Origin: JBEPTX01 sp041691795
GTDB taxonomy: Bacteria > Patescibacteriota > Saccharimonadia > Saccharimonadales > Saccharimonadaceae
Direction: 5' to 3'
Length of the DNA stretch: 16,134 nt
NCBI GenBank assembly: GCA_041691795.1
Contig: JBEPTX010000005.1
Location: 1 to 16,134, forward strand
Shown: positions 1-7,007 of the stretch, one piece after another
Position numbering within the stretch: position 1 is the first letter of the stretch
Layout of the letters: every line of letters begins with the position of its first letter
Translations under genes and position numbers: made by a program
The notes under the pieces: generated by a model
Seen by the model: only the letters and a program-made list of their open reading frames with translations
Told to the model about the DNA's origin: nothing
Databases searched by the model: none

Positions 1-2325
1 ACATGGACTATCGGCACTCCGGAGACTTTCTCCGCGCCCCAACGCAAGCAGCACCGCTATTGGCGGATGCGTCCGACTGCGCTTGGAACTGGCGGCTCCA
101 ACACCACGCTTTCGATTTCCGAGATGGAGATGCACGCCACCAATGGAAGTGGCACCGACATGACCACAAGTAAGACAGCTTTTGGGCGTAGTGAGCAGGT
201 GGGGTTCGAAGCGAGCAAAGCCATCGATGACAGCACTTCCACACGCTACGTTGAAACCAACGCCGACTTCGTTGGTGGTCGCAGTCACGTTGGTGTGGAT
301 TTTGGTGCTGGTGATGCCAATGCCGTCACTGTGCAAGAATTTACGGTAACGGCGAACACAGGCAATCCTGAGCAAGCGCCGACCGCGGGCTTCATCGAAA
401 GTTCTGACAGTCTCAGTACATGGCTTTACCGAGGTACGTTCTCGCTCAGCGCTTACGCCAGCCTCGAAAAGAAGACGATCTCAAGCATCGACACCTCCAT
501 GGGGATGTATGCCTCGGTCATCAAACAGACCGGAAAGCTCATCGCGCTGGCGACGACTCCGACGTTCACGCTGCTGAGGCAGACGGGCAAGATTATCGCA
601 CTGGCGACGACACCGACGTTCACGCTGACCATGCTTAAGTCGTTCGGTAGGATCATCACCTCAACGATCACCCCGACGTTCACGCTGATCAAGAGTACTG
701 GCAAGATCATCGCGTTAGCGACGACTTCGACGTTTACGGTGTCTCAGGTCAGGGTGTTCCTCAAGACGATCGCGTCCACGATCACACCGACGTTCACGCT
801 CATCAAGAGCACCGGTAAGGCCATCACCTTAGCGACGACGCCGACGTTCACGCTGCTCAAGAGCGCGGGCAAAATCATTGCCATCTCGGTGACGCCGACG
901 TTCACACTGGTGAAGTCCAAGACGACTGCCAAGCTCATTGCGATCACGACCACCCCGACGTTCACTCTGCTTAAGAGTACGGGCAAGCTGATCGCATTGG
1001 CGACGACCTCGACGTTCACTCTGCTCAAGAGCACCGGCAAGATCATTACGTTGGCGACGACACCGACGTTCACACTGTCGAAGCTCAAGGCGACCGGCAA
1101 GATAATTGCTATCGCGGTGACGCCGACGTTTACGTTGATCCGGTCGATCGGCAAGCTGATCGCGTTGGCGACGACCCCGACATTCGCGATTGTTCGGTCG
1201 ATGGGTAAACTGATCACGTTGGCGACGACGTCCACGTTCACGATCGTCAAGAGCACCGCCAAGAAGATCGCTATCGCGGTGACGCCGACGTTCACTGTGT
1301 CTCAGATCAGGGTGTTCCTCAAGACGATTACTGCGATCACGACACCGACCTTCACGCTGGTAAAGTCCACGCTCAAGCTAATCGCGTTGGCGACGACACC
1401 GACGTTCACGATTGTTCGCTCAATCAGCAGGGTCATTGCGTCCGCGATCACTCCGACGTTCACGGTGCTCAAGAGCGCGGGCAAGCGCATTGCTATCTCG
1501 GTGACACCGACGTTCACGCTCATCAAGAGCACTGGCAAGCTCATCGCGTTGGCGACGACACCGACGTTCACGCTCATCCGTTCAATCGGGAAGCGCATAG
1601 CCTCGACCGTCAACCCGACCTTCACACTGATCAAGAGTGTCGGCAAGATTATCGCTGCGTCGATCACACCCACGTTCTCCGTAGTGGTGAGCAAGGCGTT
1701 CCTGAAGACGATCAGCGCCACGATCACGCCGACTTTCACGCTGATCCACTCTATCGGCAAGCGCATCGCGATCTCGGTGACGCCGACGTTCACGCTCGTC
1801 AGAGCGTTGGGCAAGCAGATTGTCTCGACGATCACACCGACCTTCACCCTGCTGCGCTCGATAAGCAAGCGCATCTCTGCGGCCACGACCCCGACGTCTA
1901 CTGTGCTCAGGGGCTTCGGGAAGCTGATCACCGCCTCGACAACGCCCACCTTCACGCTGGTGCGCAGCATGCTCAAGCGTATCAGCGCTTCGACAACGCC
2001 GACCTTCACGATCGTTCGATCGCTCAGCAAGCTGATCTCCGCGGCTACGACCCCCGCAGCGAGCGCTACCCGTCTGCTCGTGAAGACCATCGACAGCGCG
2101 ATCACGGCGATTGGGCTCCTGGTCACGAACGCGACACTCATCGTCATCGACACCACACGCACTGTAGTGGTGGGCGCCTACTCTCGGACAGTCAGGGTGG
2201 CCGCAGCGTACCGTACGATCGCAGTGGGGGCGCTGAGCCGCTTGGTCCGTGTTGCTAAGCAGGACCGTACAATCAACGCAGAGCCGCAGGATCGTGAGAT
2301 CGACACCAGCAGTCGGATCGAGTAA
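1..2325 (+). CDS. Tail/fibre protein with discoidin-like domain and 28 basic 18-residue repeats (5' partial)
   Basis: The frame is open from base 1, so the gene begins upstream; the ATG at 67 is internal. Seen, numbering residues from that ATG: codons 1-120 read like a discoidin (F5/8 type C) galactose-binding-like domain, with YWRMRP, an ISEMEMHA strand, AIDDSTSTRYVE and VGVDFG, an order known from phage tail-fibre proteins. Residues 156-671 are 28 tandem repeats of mostly 18 residues, roughly G-K-x-I-A-x-x-x-T-P-T-F-T-L-x-[KR]-S-x, with no Asp, Glu, Trp, Tyr or Cys. Residues 697-750 are six exact 9-residue repeats of the x-R-T-[VI] type. I infer a virion fibre in which the repeats form an extended beta-structure and the discoidin-like part binds glycan or a partner. 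The next gene starts 21 bp downstream, consistent with one late operon. Confidence is high that it is a real phage structural gene and moderate for the exact role. Confidence 0.8.
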   Translation, partial: TWTIGTPETFSAPQRKQHRYWRMRPTALGTGGSNTTLSISEMEMHATNGSGTDMTTSKTAFGRSEQVGFEASKAIDDSTSTRYVETNADFVGGRSHVGVDFGAGDANAVTVQEFTVTANTGNPEQAPTAGFIESSDSLSTWLYRGTFSLSAYASLEKKTISSIDTSMGMYASVIKQTGKLIALATTPTFTLLRQTGKIIALATTPTFTLTMLKSFGRIITSTITPTFTLIKSTGKIIALATTSTFTVSQVRVFLKTIASTITPTFTLIKSTGKAITLATTPTFTLLKSAGKIIAISVTPTFTLVKSKTTAKLIAITTTPTFTLLKSTGKLIALATTSTFTLLKSTGKIITLATTPTFTLSKLKATGKIIAIAVTPTFTLIRSIGKLIALATTPTFAIVRSMGKLITLATTSTFTIVKSTAKKIAIAVTPTFTVSQIRVFLKTITAITTPTFTLVKSTLKLIALATTPTFTIVRSISRVIASAITPTFTVLKSAGKRIAISVTPTFTLIKSTGKLIALATTPTFTLIRSIGKRIASTVNPTFTLIKSVGKIIAASITPTFSVVVSKAFLKTISATITPTFTLIHSIGKRIAISVTPTFTLVRALGKQIVSTITPTFTLLRSISKRISAATTPTSTVLRGFGKLITASTTPTFTLVRSMLKRISASTTPTFTIVRSLSKLISAATTPAASATRLLVKTIDSAITAIGLLVTNATLIVIDTTRTVVVGAYSRTVRVAAAYRTIAVGALSRLVRVAKQDRTINAEPQDREIDTSSRIE
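532..2079 (+). repeat. 28 tandem ~54-bp coding repeats
   Basis: In-frame degenerate repeats encode 17-21-residue units, most of them 18 residues. The units share an accGACgttcACGct-like core coding for TPTFTL. Units 2, 7 and 10 carry two extra residues; units 4, 14 and 21 carry three, and all three of these lead into an FLKT sequence. A 32-bp stretch at 739-770 recurs at 1297-1328 with one mismatch, exactly ten units later, which points to higher-order duplication. The array ends where the consensus decays, at about 2040-2079. Confidence 0.95.
2155..2316 (+). repeat. Six 9-residue (27-bp) coding repeats
   Basis: The C-terminal end of the repeat protein reads as six consecutive 9-residue units, each with Arg at position 2 and usually Thr at position 3 (TRTVVVGAY, SRTVRVAAA, YRTIAVGAL, SRLVRVAKQ, DRTINAEPQ, DREIDTSSR). 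The period is exactly half that of the main array. Similar DRT-x-x-V-PAE repeats are, from memory, common in phage structural proteins. Confidence 0.85.
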
Positions 2326-2333
2326 AGCCAAGA

Positions 2334-2340
2334 GGGGGGA
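2334..2340 (+). promoter_or_regulatory. G-only Shine-Dalgarno site for the 91-aa gene
   Basis: Six G residues and an A lie six bases before the ATG at 2347. This supports that start. The site lacks the usual internal A of AGGAGG, so pairing with the 16S rRNA tail would need a G-U pair. Confidence 0.7.
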
Positions 2341-2346
2341 TCGTTC

Positions 2347-2622
2347 ATGCTATCGTGGCCGTCGAAGGACCCGGATGAGGTCCTGGATTATGAAATTGAC
2401 TGGACCGATCGGCTCATCACCGGCGAGACCATCACCACGTCGACCTTCACCGTTGCTAGCGGTGATGTCGTCAAGAACAGCAGCGCCTTTGTTGGCCCGA
2501 TCTGCACGGTGTGGCTGAGTGGCGGCACGGCCGGCACTCCATGTGAAATTCTCAATCGCATCGTGACCAGTGGCGGGCGCACTTACGATCAGACGGCCAA
2601 GCTCCGGATCAGGTCGCACTGA
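2347..2622 (+). CDS. Small conserved phage virion protein, fibre-tail-adaptor-like
   Basis: This 91-aa protein has KDPDEVLDYEIDW at residues 7-19, an all-beta middle (TITTSTFTVASGDV), then VWLSGGTAG and NRIVTSGGRTYDQTAKLRIRS at the end. The pattern KDPDEVLDYxIDW ... WLSGGT ... NRITTxxGRTxxQT belongs to a small family widespread in tailed phages. From memory it is annotated as fibre-tail adaptor or as hypothetical, and always sits beside tail-fibre genes. It lies between the repeat fibre and the propeller-like tail protein, and its TGA overlaps the next ATG by one base (TGATG), so the two are probably translationally coupled. The likely role is a small beta-rich connector in the tail; the name is recalled, not searched. 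Confidence 0.75.
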   Translation: MLSWPSKDPDEVLDYEIDWTDRLITGETITTSTFTVASGDVVKNSSAFVGPICTVWLSGGTAGTPCEILNRIVTSGGRTYDQTAKLRIRSH

Positions 2623-4310
2623 TGCCCCAGGGCCCGCCCGCTCCGCTACCAGAGAGCATCATTCTCAGCTCGTTCAGCGGGATTAAGAACATTGTCACGC
2701 CAGAGCGCCTGACCGGGTCCGATCTCGAGGCTGCGGTCAATGTCGACATCGACGATGCGGGCCAGGTTCACCGGCGCCGCGGCTTTAAACTCAAGACGGC
2801 CGGCAACTTTCACAGCGTCAAAACGCTCGGGAACAAGGTCTACGGCGTCAAGGACGGGGTGCTGGGCATCATCAGGCCGGATTACAGTTTCTCGTCTCTA
2901 GGCGTCTCTGTAGGCGCCGCAGTGTGCTATACTGAGGTTGACGATGAGGTTTACTTCTCATCGACCACCGCCGGCATCATCTCCACCGCTGAGGCTGTGC
3001 GCACCTGGGGCGCGACCAGCGGTCAGGGACTGTGGTTGTCTCCGGTCATCATGCCGACTGCTACATTGGGAGCGATCAGCGGTAAGCTGCTCGGCGATCC
3101 CCCGCACGCTACGGTGATCGAGGCGTACAAGGGTCGCATCTATCTCGCGGCCGGTAAGACGCTGTGGGCAACCGAGCTGTTTGCCTACAATTACGTCGAC
3201 CGGACCAAGAACTTTATGCAGTTCGAGGATGACATCACGCTGTTGATGGCGATGGGTGATGGGCTCTATGTCGGCACGACCGGCGGTCTCTATTTCCTGC
3301 AGGGCGTGTTCAACGAATTTAAGCTCAGTATCGTGGTGATGTCGGCAACGCTGCCGGGATCTGGGGTGTGGGTGCCGACCGATCTCGTTCACCCCCAGGC
3401 ACGTAACTCGCCGATGCCAACCGGCTTCGCTGCGGTGATGATGACCGAGGACGGTGTTATCGTTGGTCTAGACGGCGGCACGGTGTACAATCTGACCCAG
3501 GGTCAGACGATCCTGCCCCGAGCGATCAGCGTGGCTGCGCTGTTCAAGCAGGACCAGGGGATCAACAGCTACGTCGCTGCCATGGACAGCGCCGGAGGAA
3601 CAACGACCAACGCGCGCATCGGGGACTACATCGATGCTCAGATTGTGCGTCGGGCGGTCAATCCGCTTCCGACCCCGCTCGCTATCAGCGACTTCAAGAA
3701 CGGCGTCTATTCGATCGGCGGGGTGTCGAAGTCACTCGCGGAAATGTGGGGTGCAATCAATGCGCCTGCTTCGCTGGTCGCTGACGTTGGCGTGGAAATG
3801 TCGTTCGCAGGAACCGGCACGAGCAGCGCCTATGCTACGATTGAAGCTGCATCGGGGCTTTTCGACGCTGCGTTCGATCCGGCGCTAGGCTTTACGGCTG
3901 TGCTAGACGTGGAGCTTACATACTCGGACGCCGACCCGGACAAGGATATTGATATATATCTGTCAGCCGAAGCCGGCACCGGAGCGCCGCAAGGAAGTGG
4001 CGGGATTAGTGTTCCGGTTGCCAAAGCAATCATTTCCACGCCACCAAATACAAGTGCTAGCACGCTGAATAACAGCGTCCACGGCCGCAATAAGTTAGCT
4101 ATCAAAGTCAGCGCTGCCGGTTCTTCTGTTTCGCTCAACGGCGGAGCAGTCGCAACTGATGCGACAGCACTAAACTTGGCTTCAATAACTAGAATCTATT
4201 TCGACCCATATCTGTATTTGGTCCCTTCGGGTGCAACAATCCGCGTTCGCGGAATCACCTTCTTTCCGCCGCTCGACCCGACCGCATTGCCGCTGCTGAG
4301 CGCGCTATGA
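2622..4310 (+). CDS. Propeller-like tail protein with C-terminal lectin-like domain
   Basis: The 562-aa protein opens with a motif typical of phage tail-hub/tail-tubular proteins: a Gly-Ile-x-Asn segment, ERLTGSDLEAAVNVDID (residues about 29-45), then RRRGF. Residues about 65-300 hold repeated beta-blade-like units (GNKVYGVKDGVLG, DDEVYFSS, GRIYLAAGKTLWATE, GDGLYVGTTGGLYFL, EDGVIVGLDGG), as in beta-propeller tail proteins of the P22 gp10/T7 gp12 type. From about residue 384 the sequence resembles a concanavalin/LamG-like domain, with NKLAIKVSAAGSSVSLNGG and a terminal RGITFFPPLDPTALPLLSAL that matches the 'YPRRLSxAELQxLT' ending common in phage proteins. There is no strong Shine-Dalgarno site, so the TGATG overlap suggests coupling. 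Base use is visibly AT-richer over about 3930-4260, inside the C-terminal domain. Confidence 0.7.
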   Translation: MPQGPPAPLPESIILSSFSGIKNIVTPERLTGSDLEAAVNVDIDDAGQVHRRRGFKLKTAGNFHSVKTLGNKVYGVKDGVLGIIRPDYSFSSLGVSVGAAVCYTEVDDEVYFSSTTAGIISTAEAVRTWGATSGQGLWLSPVIMPTATLGAISGKLLGDPPHATVIEAYKGRIYLAAGKTLWATELFAYNYVDRTKNFMQFEDDITLLMAMGDGLYVGTTGGLYFLQGVFNEFKLSIVVMSATLPGSGVWVPTDLVHPQARNSPMPTGFAAVMMTEDGVIVGLDGGTVYNLTQGQTILPRAISVAALFKQDQGINSYVAAMDSAGGTTTNARIGDYIDAQIVRRAVNPLPTPLAISDFKNGVYSIGGVSKSLAEMWGAINAPASLVADVGVEMSFAGTGTSSAYATIEAASGLFDAAFDPALGFTAVLDVELTYSDADPDKDIDIYLSAEAGTGAPQGSGGISVPVAKAIISTPPNTSASTLNNSVHGRNKLAIKVSAAGSSVSLNGGAVATDATALNLASITRIYFDPYLYLVPSGATIRVRGITFFPPLDPTALPLLSAL

Positions 4311-4374
4311 TCTGAGTGCCCGCCGCCAGAGGGAACCTACAGCAGCGCCGAGCAACAGGGTAACTTCGTCCGCG

Positions 4375-4380
4375 AAGGAG
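4375..4380 (+). promoter_or_regulatory. Shine-Dalgarno site fixing a GTG start
   Basis: AAGGAG lies nine bases before the GTG at 4390. It is one of the few canonical ribosome sites in the block, and it supports translation of the 49-aa membrane peptide from a non-ATG start. Confidence 0.75.
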
Positions 4381-4389
4381 ACCCCACCC

Positions 4390-4539
4390 GTGATTACACT
4401 TGCACTCCTGCTCTTGCTCGCCGCGCTGATCCTGTTCGTGATCGCCGCGCTTGGAGTCAGCAGCCGCATCAATCTCACCGCCGCTGGCCTGGCTTGCCTC
4501 ACCGCTTACCTGCTCGCCGGCGCGGGGTTGCTGAAATGA
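4390..4539 (+). CDS. Small two-helix membrane protein (GTG start)
   Basis: The 49-codon frame reads GTG-ITLALLLLLAALILFVIAALG, a short SSRIN turn, then LTAAGLACLTAYLLAGAGLLK. That gives two hydrophobic helices of about 18-20 residues joined by a basic/polar turn. It has a canonical AAGGAG site at good spacing, and its TGA overlaps the next gene's ATG (ATGA). Tiny two-helix proteins of this kind recur among phage tail genes, usually with no assigned function. A holin-like or membrane-contact role is possible on topology alone, but no lysin gene is visible here. The 79 bp before it show nothing besides the ribosome site. Confidence 0.7.
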   Translation: MITLALLLLLAALILFVIAALGVSSRINLTAAGLACLTAYLLAGAGLLK

Positions 4540-5111
4540 GCTTTTCCGACGTCACCGAGAACGCGATCCTGGCGCTAATCTTCAACGCCACGACGTGGGC
4601 AAACTACGCCATCAACGCGACGAGCTCGCCAGAGACCAACATCATCGCCGCGCTTCATACGGCCGACCCTGGCGACGCTGGGACGCAGTCGACCAGCGAG
4701 AGCGCCTATTCCAGCTACGCCCGCCAGAACATCGCGCGCACGACCGGCGGCTTCACCGCGCCATCAAGCGGTTCGACGGCCTTTGCGGCCAACGTCGATT
4801 TCCCGGCGAGCGGCGCCAGCGGGACAACGGTCACTTTCGGCTCGCTCGGCAAGTCCGGCGGGCGCTGGTGGGCAACGTTCAACTCACCCGCACCGATCGC
4901 TGCAGGTGATCATGAGATCACTGTTCCGCTGAATGGACCGTGGACTTCGGTTTACGTTATGAGTGCAGCCAAGAATATAACCGAGTTTACCGCGGCTAAA
5001 GCCAAGGCTGGGCGGGTCGGCTTTACGTTGGGTGGCGGCGATGGTTATGGTCACGGCGTGCGTGCAACCGGTCCGGCCAAGTTTACAATCCTCGATTTCA
5101 AGGTGGAGTGA
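4536..5111 (+). CDS. Tail-fibre-like virion protein
   Basis: The 191-aa protein starts at MSFSDVTENAIL, with the ATG inside the ATGA overlap and GGGG eight bases upstream; a longer frame from 4494 would run through the membrane peptide gene. Residues 1-110 follow a known phage pattern: an N-terminal helix ending FNATTWAN, NIIAALHTADPGDAGTQ, then SYARQNIARTTGGF and an AANVDFP segment followed by GSLGKSGGRWW. The end (RVGFTLGGGDGYGHGVRATG, then KFTILDFKVE) is beta-rich. Relatives are, from memory, labelled phage tail fibre (Gp80-type) proteins. It probably assembles with the neighbouring 177- and 414-aa proteins. Base use becomes AT-richer from about 4910. Family recognition is moderate and the biochemical role unknown. 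Confidence 0.7.
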   Translation: MSFSDVTENAILALIFNATTWANYAINATSSPETNIIAALHTADPGDAGTQSTSESAYSSYARQNIARTTGGFTAPSSGSTAFAANVDFPASGASGTTVTFGSLGKSGGRWWATFNSPAPIAAGDHEITVPLNGPWTSVYVMSAAKNITEFTAAKAKAGRVGFTLGGGDGYGHGVRATGPAKFTILDFKVE

Positions 5112-5126
5112 CTGGACGGGATAGCG

Positions 5127-5140
5127 TGTTATAGTGTAAT
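5127..5140 (+). promoter_or_regulatory. Candidate extended -10 promoter
   Basis: TG-t-TATAGT at 5127-5135 fits an extended -10 element (TGnTATAAT) with one mismatch, and it overlaps TGTAAT at 5135-5140. It lies in the 74-bp gap before the 177-aa gene. No convincing -35 box is seen. The TGTAAT core recurs in two other gaps of this operon. Confidence 0.35.
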
Positions 5141-5171
5141 TAGGTAATACCGCGTGACGGGGGTCGCGCAT

Positions 5172-5178
5172 GGGGGGG
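5172..5178 (+). promoter_or_regulatory. Seven-G Shine-Dalgarno site
   Basis: An unbroken run of seven G lies seven bases before the ATG at 5186. It marks the start of the 177-aa gene and is an extreme case of the G-only ribosome sites in this operon. Confidence 0.65.
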
Positions 5179-5185
5179 TTTAAGC

Positions 5186-5719
5186 ATGGATTATACACCT
5201 ACGACAGGCGGCGTACTGCTTCCTGAAGCTGGCCTCCGGGTTGGCGGCAAATTCATCGGCCAACATGTTCGCGCCGGCAAGGTCATCGACGAGTGGGAAT
5301 CGCCCAACCTCGTCGTCAACGAGGGCCTCAATTCACTCCTCGGTATCATGTTCCACGGCGACACCCAGATCGGCACCTGGTATCTCGGCATCTTTGAGGC
5401 CAACTACACGCCAGTAGCAACGCTGACCGCAGCGACTGTTACCGCAGCATCGACCGAGTGCACCGCCTATTCCGAGACCGTTCGCCAGACTTACAACGAG
5501 GCGGCCGCGGCAAGCCAGTCGATCACCAACTCGGCCAGTGTGGCGACCTTCACCTTCAACGCCACCAAGACCATCTACGGCGCGTTCCTGGTGTCCAACA
5601 GCGCCAAGAGTTCAACGGCTGGGACCTTGTTCTCAGCGGCGCAATTCGCTTCATCGAAGGCGGTCGTGTCTACTGATCAGTTGCTACTGACCTACACGTT
5701 CACGGCGTCCTCGGTCTAA
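5186..5719 (+). CDS. Conserved phage virion protein (unknown role)
   Basis: The 177-aa protein has a short N-terminal part (GGKFIGQHVRAGKVIDEWE), then SPNLVVNEGLNSLLGIMF, a TWYLGIFEANYTPVATL segment, TAYSETVRQTYNEAA, and a beta-rich Ser/Thr/Ala end (TIYGAFLVSNSAKSS, LLLTYTFTASSV). This order (RDGKVIDxWxxxNLVVNEGLN ... TWYxGLFxxNYTP ... VYGAFLxSxxxKS) is familiar from many tailed-phage tail-fibre regions, where it is annotated hypothetical. I take it to be a virion protein next to the fibres. It has its own G7 ribosome site and a possible promoter, and is followed after its TAA by an 8-bp hairpin. Confidence 0.7.
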   Translation: MDYTPTTGGVLLPEAGLRVGGKFIGQHVRAGKVIDEWESPNLVVNEGLNSLLGIMFHGDTQIGTWYLGIFEANYTPVATLTAATVTAASTECTAYSETVRQTYNEAAAASQSITNSASVATFTFNATKTIYGAFLVSNSAKSSTAGTLFSAAQFASSKAVVSTDQLLLTYTFTASSV

Positions 5720-5721
5720 TT

Positions 5722-5743
5722 GGGTGGGCTTGAGGGCCCACCC
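5722..5743 (+). terminator. Intergenic hairpin without U-tract
   Basis: GGGTGGGC (5722-5729) pairs perfectly with GCCCACCC (5736-5743) around a six-base loop, two bases after the TAA of the 177-aa gene. Only a short pyrimidine stretch follows (CACTTTCC), so it is a weak or partial terminator, or an RNA-stability or processing stem, within the operon. The ribosome site of the next gene (GGAGG, 5753-5757) lies just beyond it. Confidence 0.4.
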
Positions 5744-5762
5744 CACTTTCCGGGAGGACTGA

Positions 5763-7007
5763 GTGACCGCTTATCCCGTCACTGTCGCTGAGGGCATTGG
5801 CACGGCGCCGACTGATGCGACGGTGCGTCGAACATTCGTCGATTACTGGGACTTTTTCGAGTATTTCTATATTCAGCAAACGGATCGTCCGTACATCCCG
5901 CAGGAGCGGATGACCCAGGGCATCGGGATCAATTACGGTAACGTCATCGCCGCTCGGGCTAGGCAGGTCACGTCGACAGAAGGTATCGGTGCCCACGACG
6001 TACCGACCGCATTGCGCGGTGTGGTCATGCTCGAGCATCTCGGGATCGCTCTCGCACAGACCCCCAACTCGAGGTTCCATCTCGTTAACAGCGAAGCCAT
6101 GGGGGTCGCTGCGCGGCTCAACACTGGGGTTGGGGCTACACTCACCAGCGGCGTCGGTATCACACCCACACAGCAGGTCCGTGCGTCGCTGCGGCTGATC
6201 GAGAAGCTAGGGCTGGCCGGGGTAGTGGTTCCGGCGCTGACCTACCACCTGACCTCGACTGAGCAGATCAGGGTCGCTAGCGAGCTGGTCAAGTTCCTTG
6301 GTGGGTTTTTAACCGAGGCCGTTGGGGTCCATGATGCCCTGCTCAGCCCAGCTGCCAAGGGCGCACAACTCGCCGAGGGCATCGGCATCGCACCGTCCCA
6401 GACCCCGCGTTTGGTCCTGAGGGTCACTGCGACCAGCGGCATCGGGCTCCACGACGTCAACATTCTGCGTGCGATCCTCACCGGCACGCTTAACCAAGGG
6501 ATCCAGATCACCGCGGCCTATCTCTCACCCGGCAGCAGCGGTGTGGTCGGAGACAGCGGCATCACGACGTGGGCGATGAACACGCGCACAGGGTCGGTCA
6601 CCGAGTATGACAATTACGCCTTTAACAGCTTCGCCCGCATCGGCGACAAGTACCTCGGGGCCACCAGCGCTGGTCTTTACGAGCTGCTTGGCGACGACGA
6701 CAACGGCACCAGCATCGTCGCGCGCATCAAGAGTGGCTTCGCGCAGTGGGCAGGGACGCACTTCACCTTGTTCAAGGCGGCCTATCTCGGCGTTCGCGGT
6801 GAGGGTGACTTCGTGCTCAGGCTGATCACTGGCGATGGCAAGACCTACGATTACGCTGTGAGCACGCGCGACATGCGCTCGACCAAGGTTCACATGGGTA
6901 AGGGGCTGCGCGCGCGCTACTTCGCGTTCGAGCTGATCAGCACCGGCCAGGACTTCGACCTCGATACGATCGAGTTCGTGCCGCTGGTCGCCGATCGGCG
7001 TGTCTAA
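5763..7007 (+). CDS. Repeat-built tail protein with conserved C-terminal domain (GTG start)
   Basis: The 414-aa protein starts at GTG with GGAGG five bases upstream. Residues about 8-250 hold about twelve copies of a degenerate unit centred on [ES]-[GA]-[IV]-G-[IV] (VAEGIGTAP, MTQGIGINY, STEGIGAHD, LTSGVGITP, LTEAVGVHD, LAEGIGIAP, ATSGIGLHD), spaced 18-21 residues apart; the first spacing is 42, with an aromatic insert (YWDFFEYFYI). Residues about 265-414 form a separate domain: TTWAMNTRTGSVTEYDNYAFNSFA, KYLGATSAGLYELLGDDD, FKAAYLGVRGEGDFVLRL, KGLRARYFAFELIS, FDLDTIEFVPL. From memory this C-terminal domain is strongly conserved among unrelated tailed phages but unnamed. A structural tail or baseplate role is likely. 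The stop overlaps the next start by one base (TAATG). Confidence 0.75.
   Translation: MTAYPVTVAEGIGTAPTDATVRRTFVDYWDFFEYFYIQQTDRPYIPQERMTQGIGINYGNVIAARARQVTSTEGIGAHDVPTALRGVVMLEHLGIALAQTPNSRFHLVNSEAMGVAARLNTGVGATLTSGVGITPTQQVRASLRLIEKLGLAGVVVPALTYHLTSTEQIRVASELVKFLGGFLTEAVGVHDALLSPAAKGAQLAEGIGIAPSQTPRLVLRVTATSGIGLHDVNILRAILTGTLNQGIQITAAYLSPGSSGVVGDSGITTWAMNTRTGSVTEYDNYAFNSFARIGDKYLGATSAGLYELLGDDDNGTSIVARIKSGFAQWAGTHFTLFKAAYLGVRGEGDFVLRLITGDGKTYDYAVSTRDMRSTKVHMGKGLRARYFAFELISTGQDFDLDTIEFVPLVADRRV
5790..6513 (+). repeat. About twelve degenerate ~57-60-bp coding repeats
   Basis: The EGIG-type unit recurs at residues 11, 53, 74, 93, 113, 131, 150, 168, 187, 206, 226 and 246 of the 414-aa protein. 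Spacing is 18-21 residues apart from the first interval (42). The conserved core is two small/hydrophobic residues flanking Gly, followed by HD or AP and a Leu/Val-rich strand. Confidence 0.75.

Noticed and set aside
532..2079. CRISPR array or diversity-generating element
   Set aside because: The repeats are in-frame coding units of ~54 bp with no unique spacers, and no Cas or reverse transcriptase gene is present.
744..2331. Three long minus-strand ORFs (744-1295, 1302-2162, 1582-2331) under the repeat array
   Set aside because: They mirror the plus-strand repeats, so stop codons are periodically absent. They lack ribosome sites and family features, and the plus frame is continuous with a recognisable domain.
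4494..4535. Upstream ATG extension of the 191-aa protein
   Set aside because: It would overlap most of the membrane peptide's second helix and lacks a ribosome site, while the ATG at 4536 sits in an ATGA overlap.
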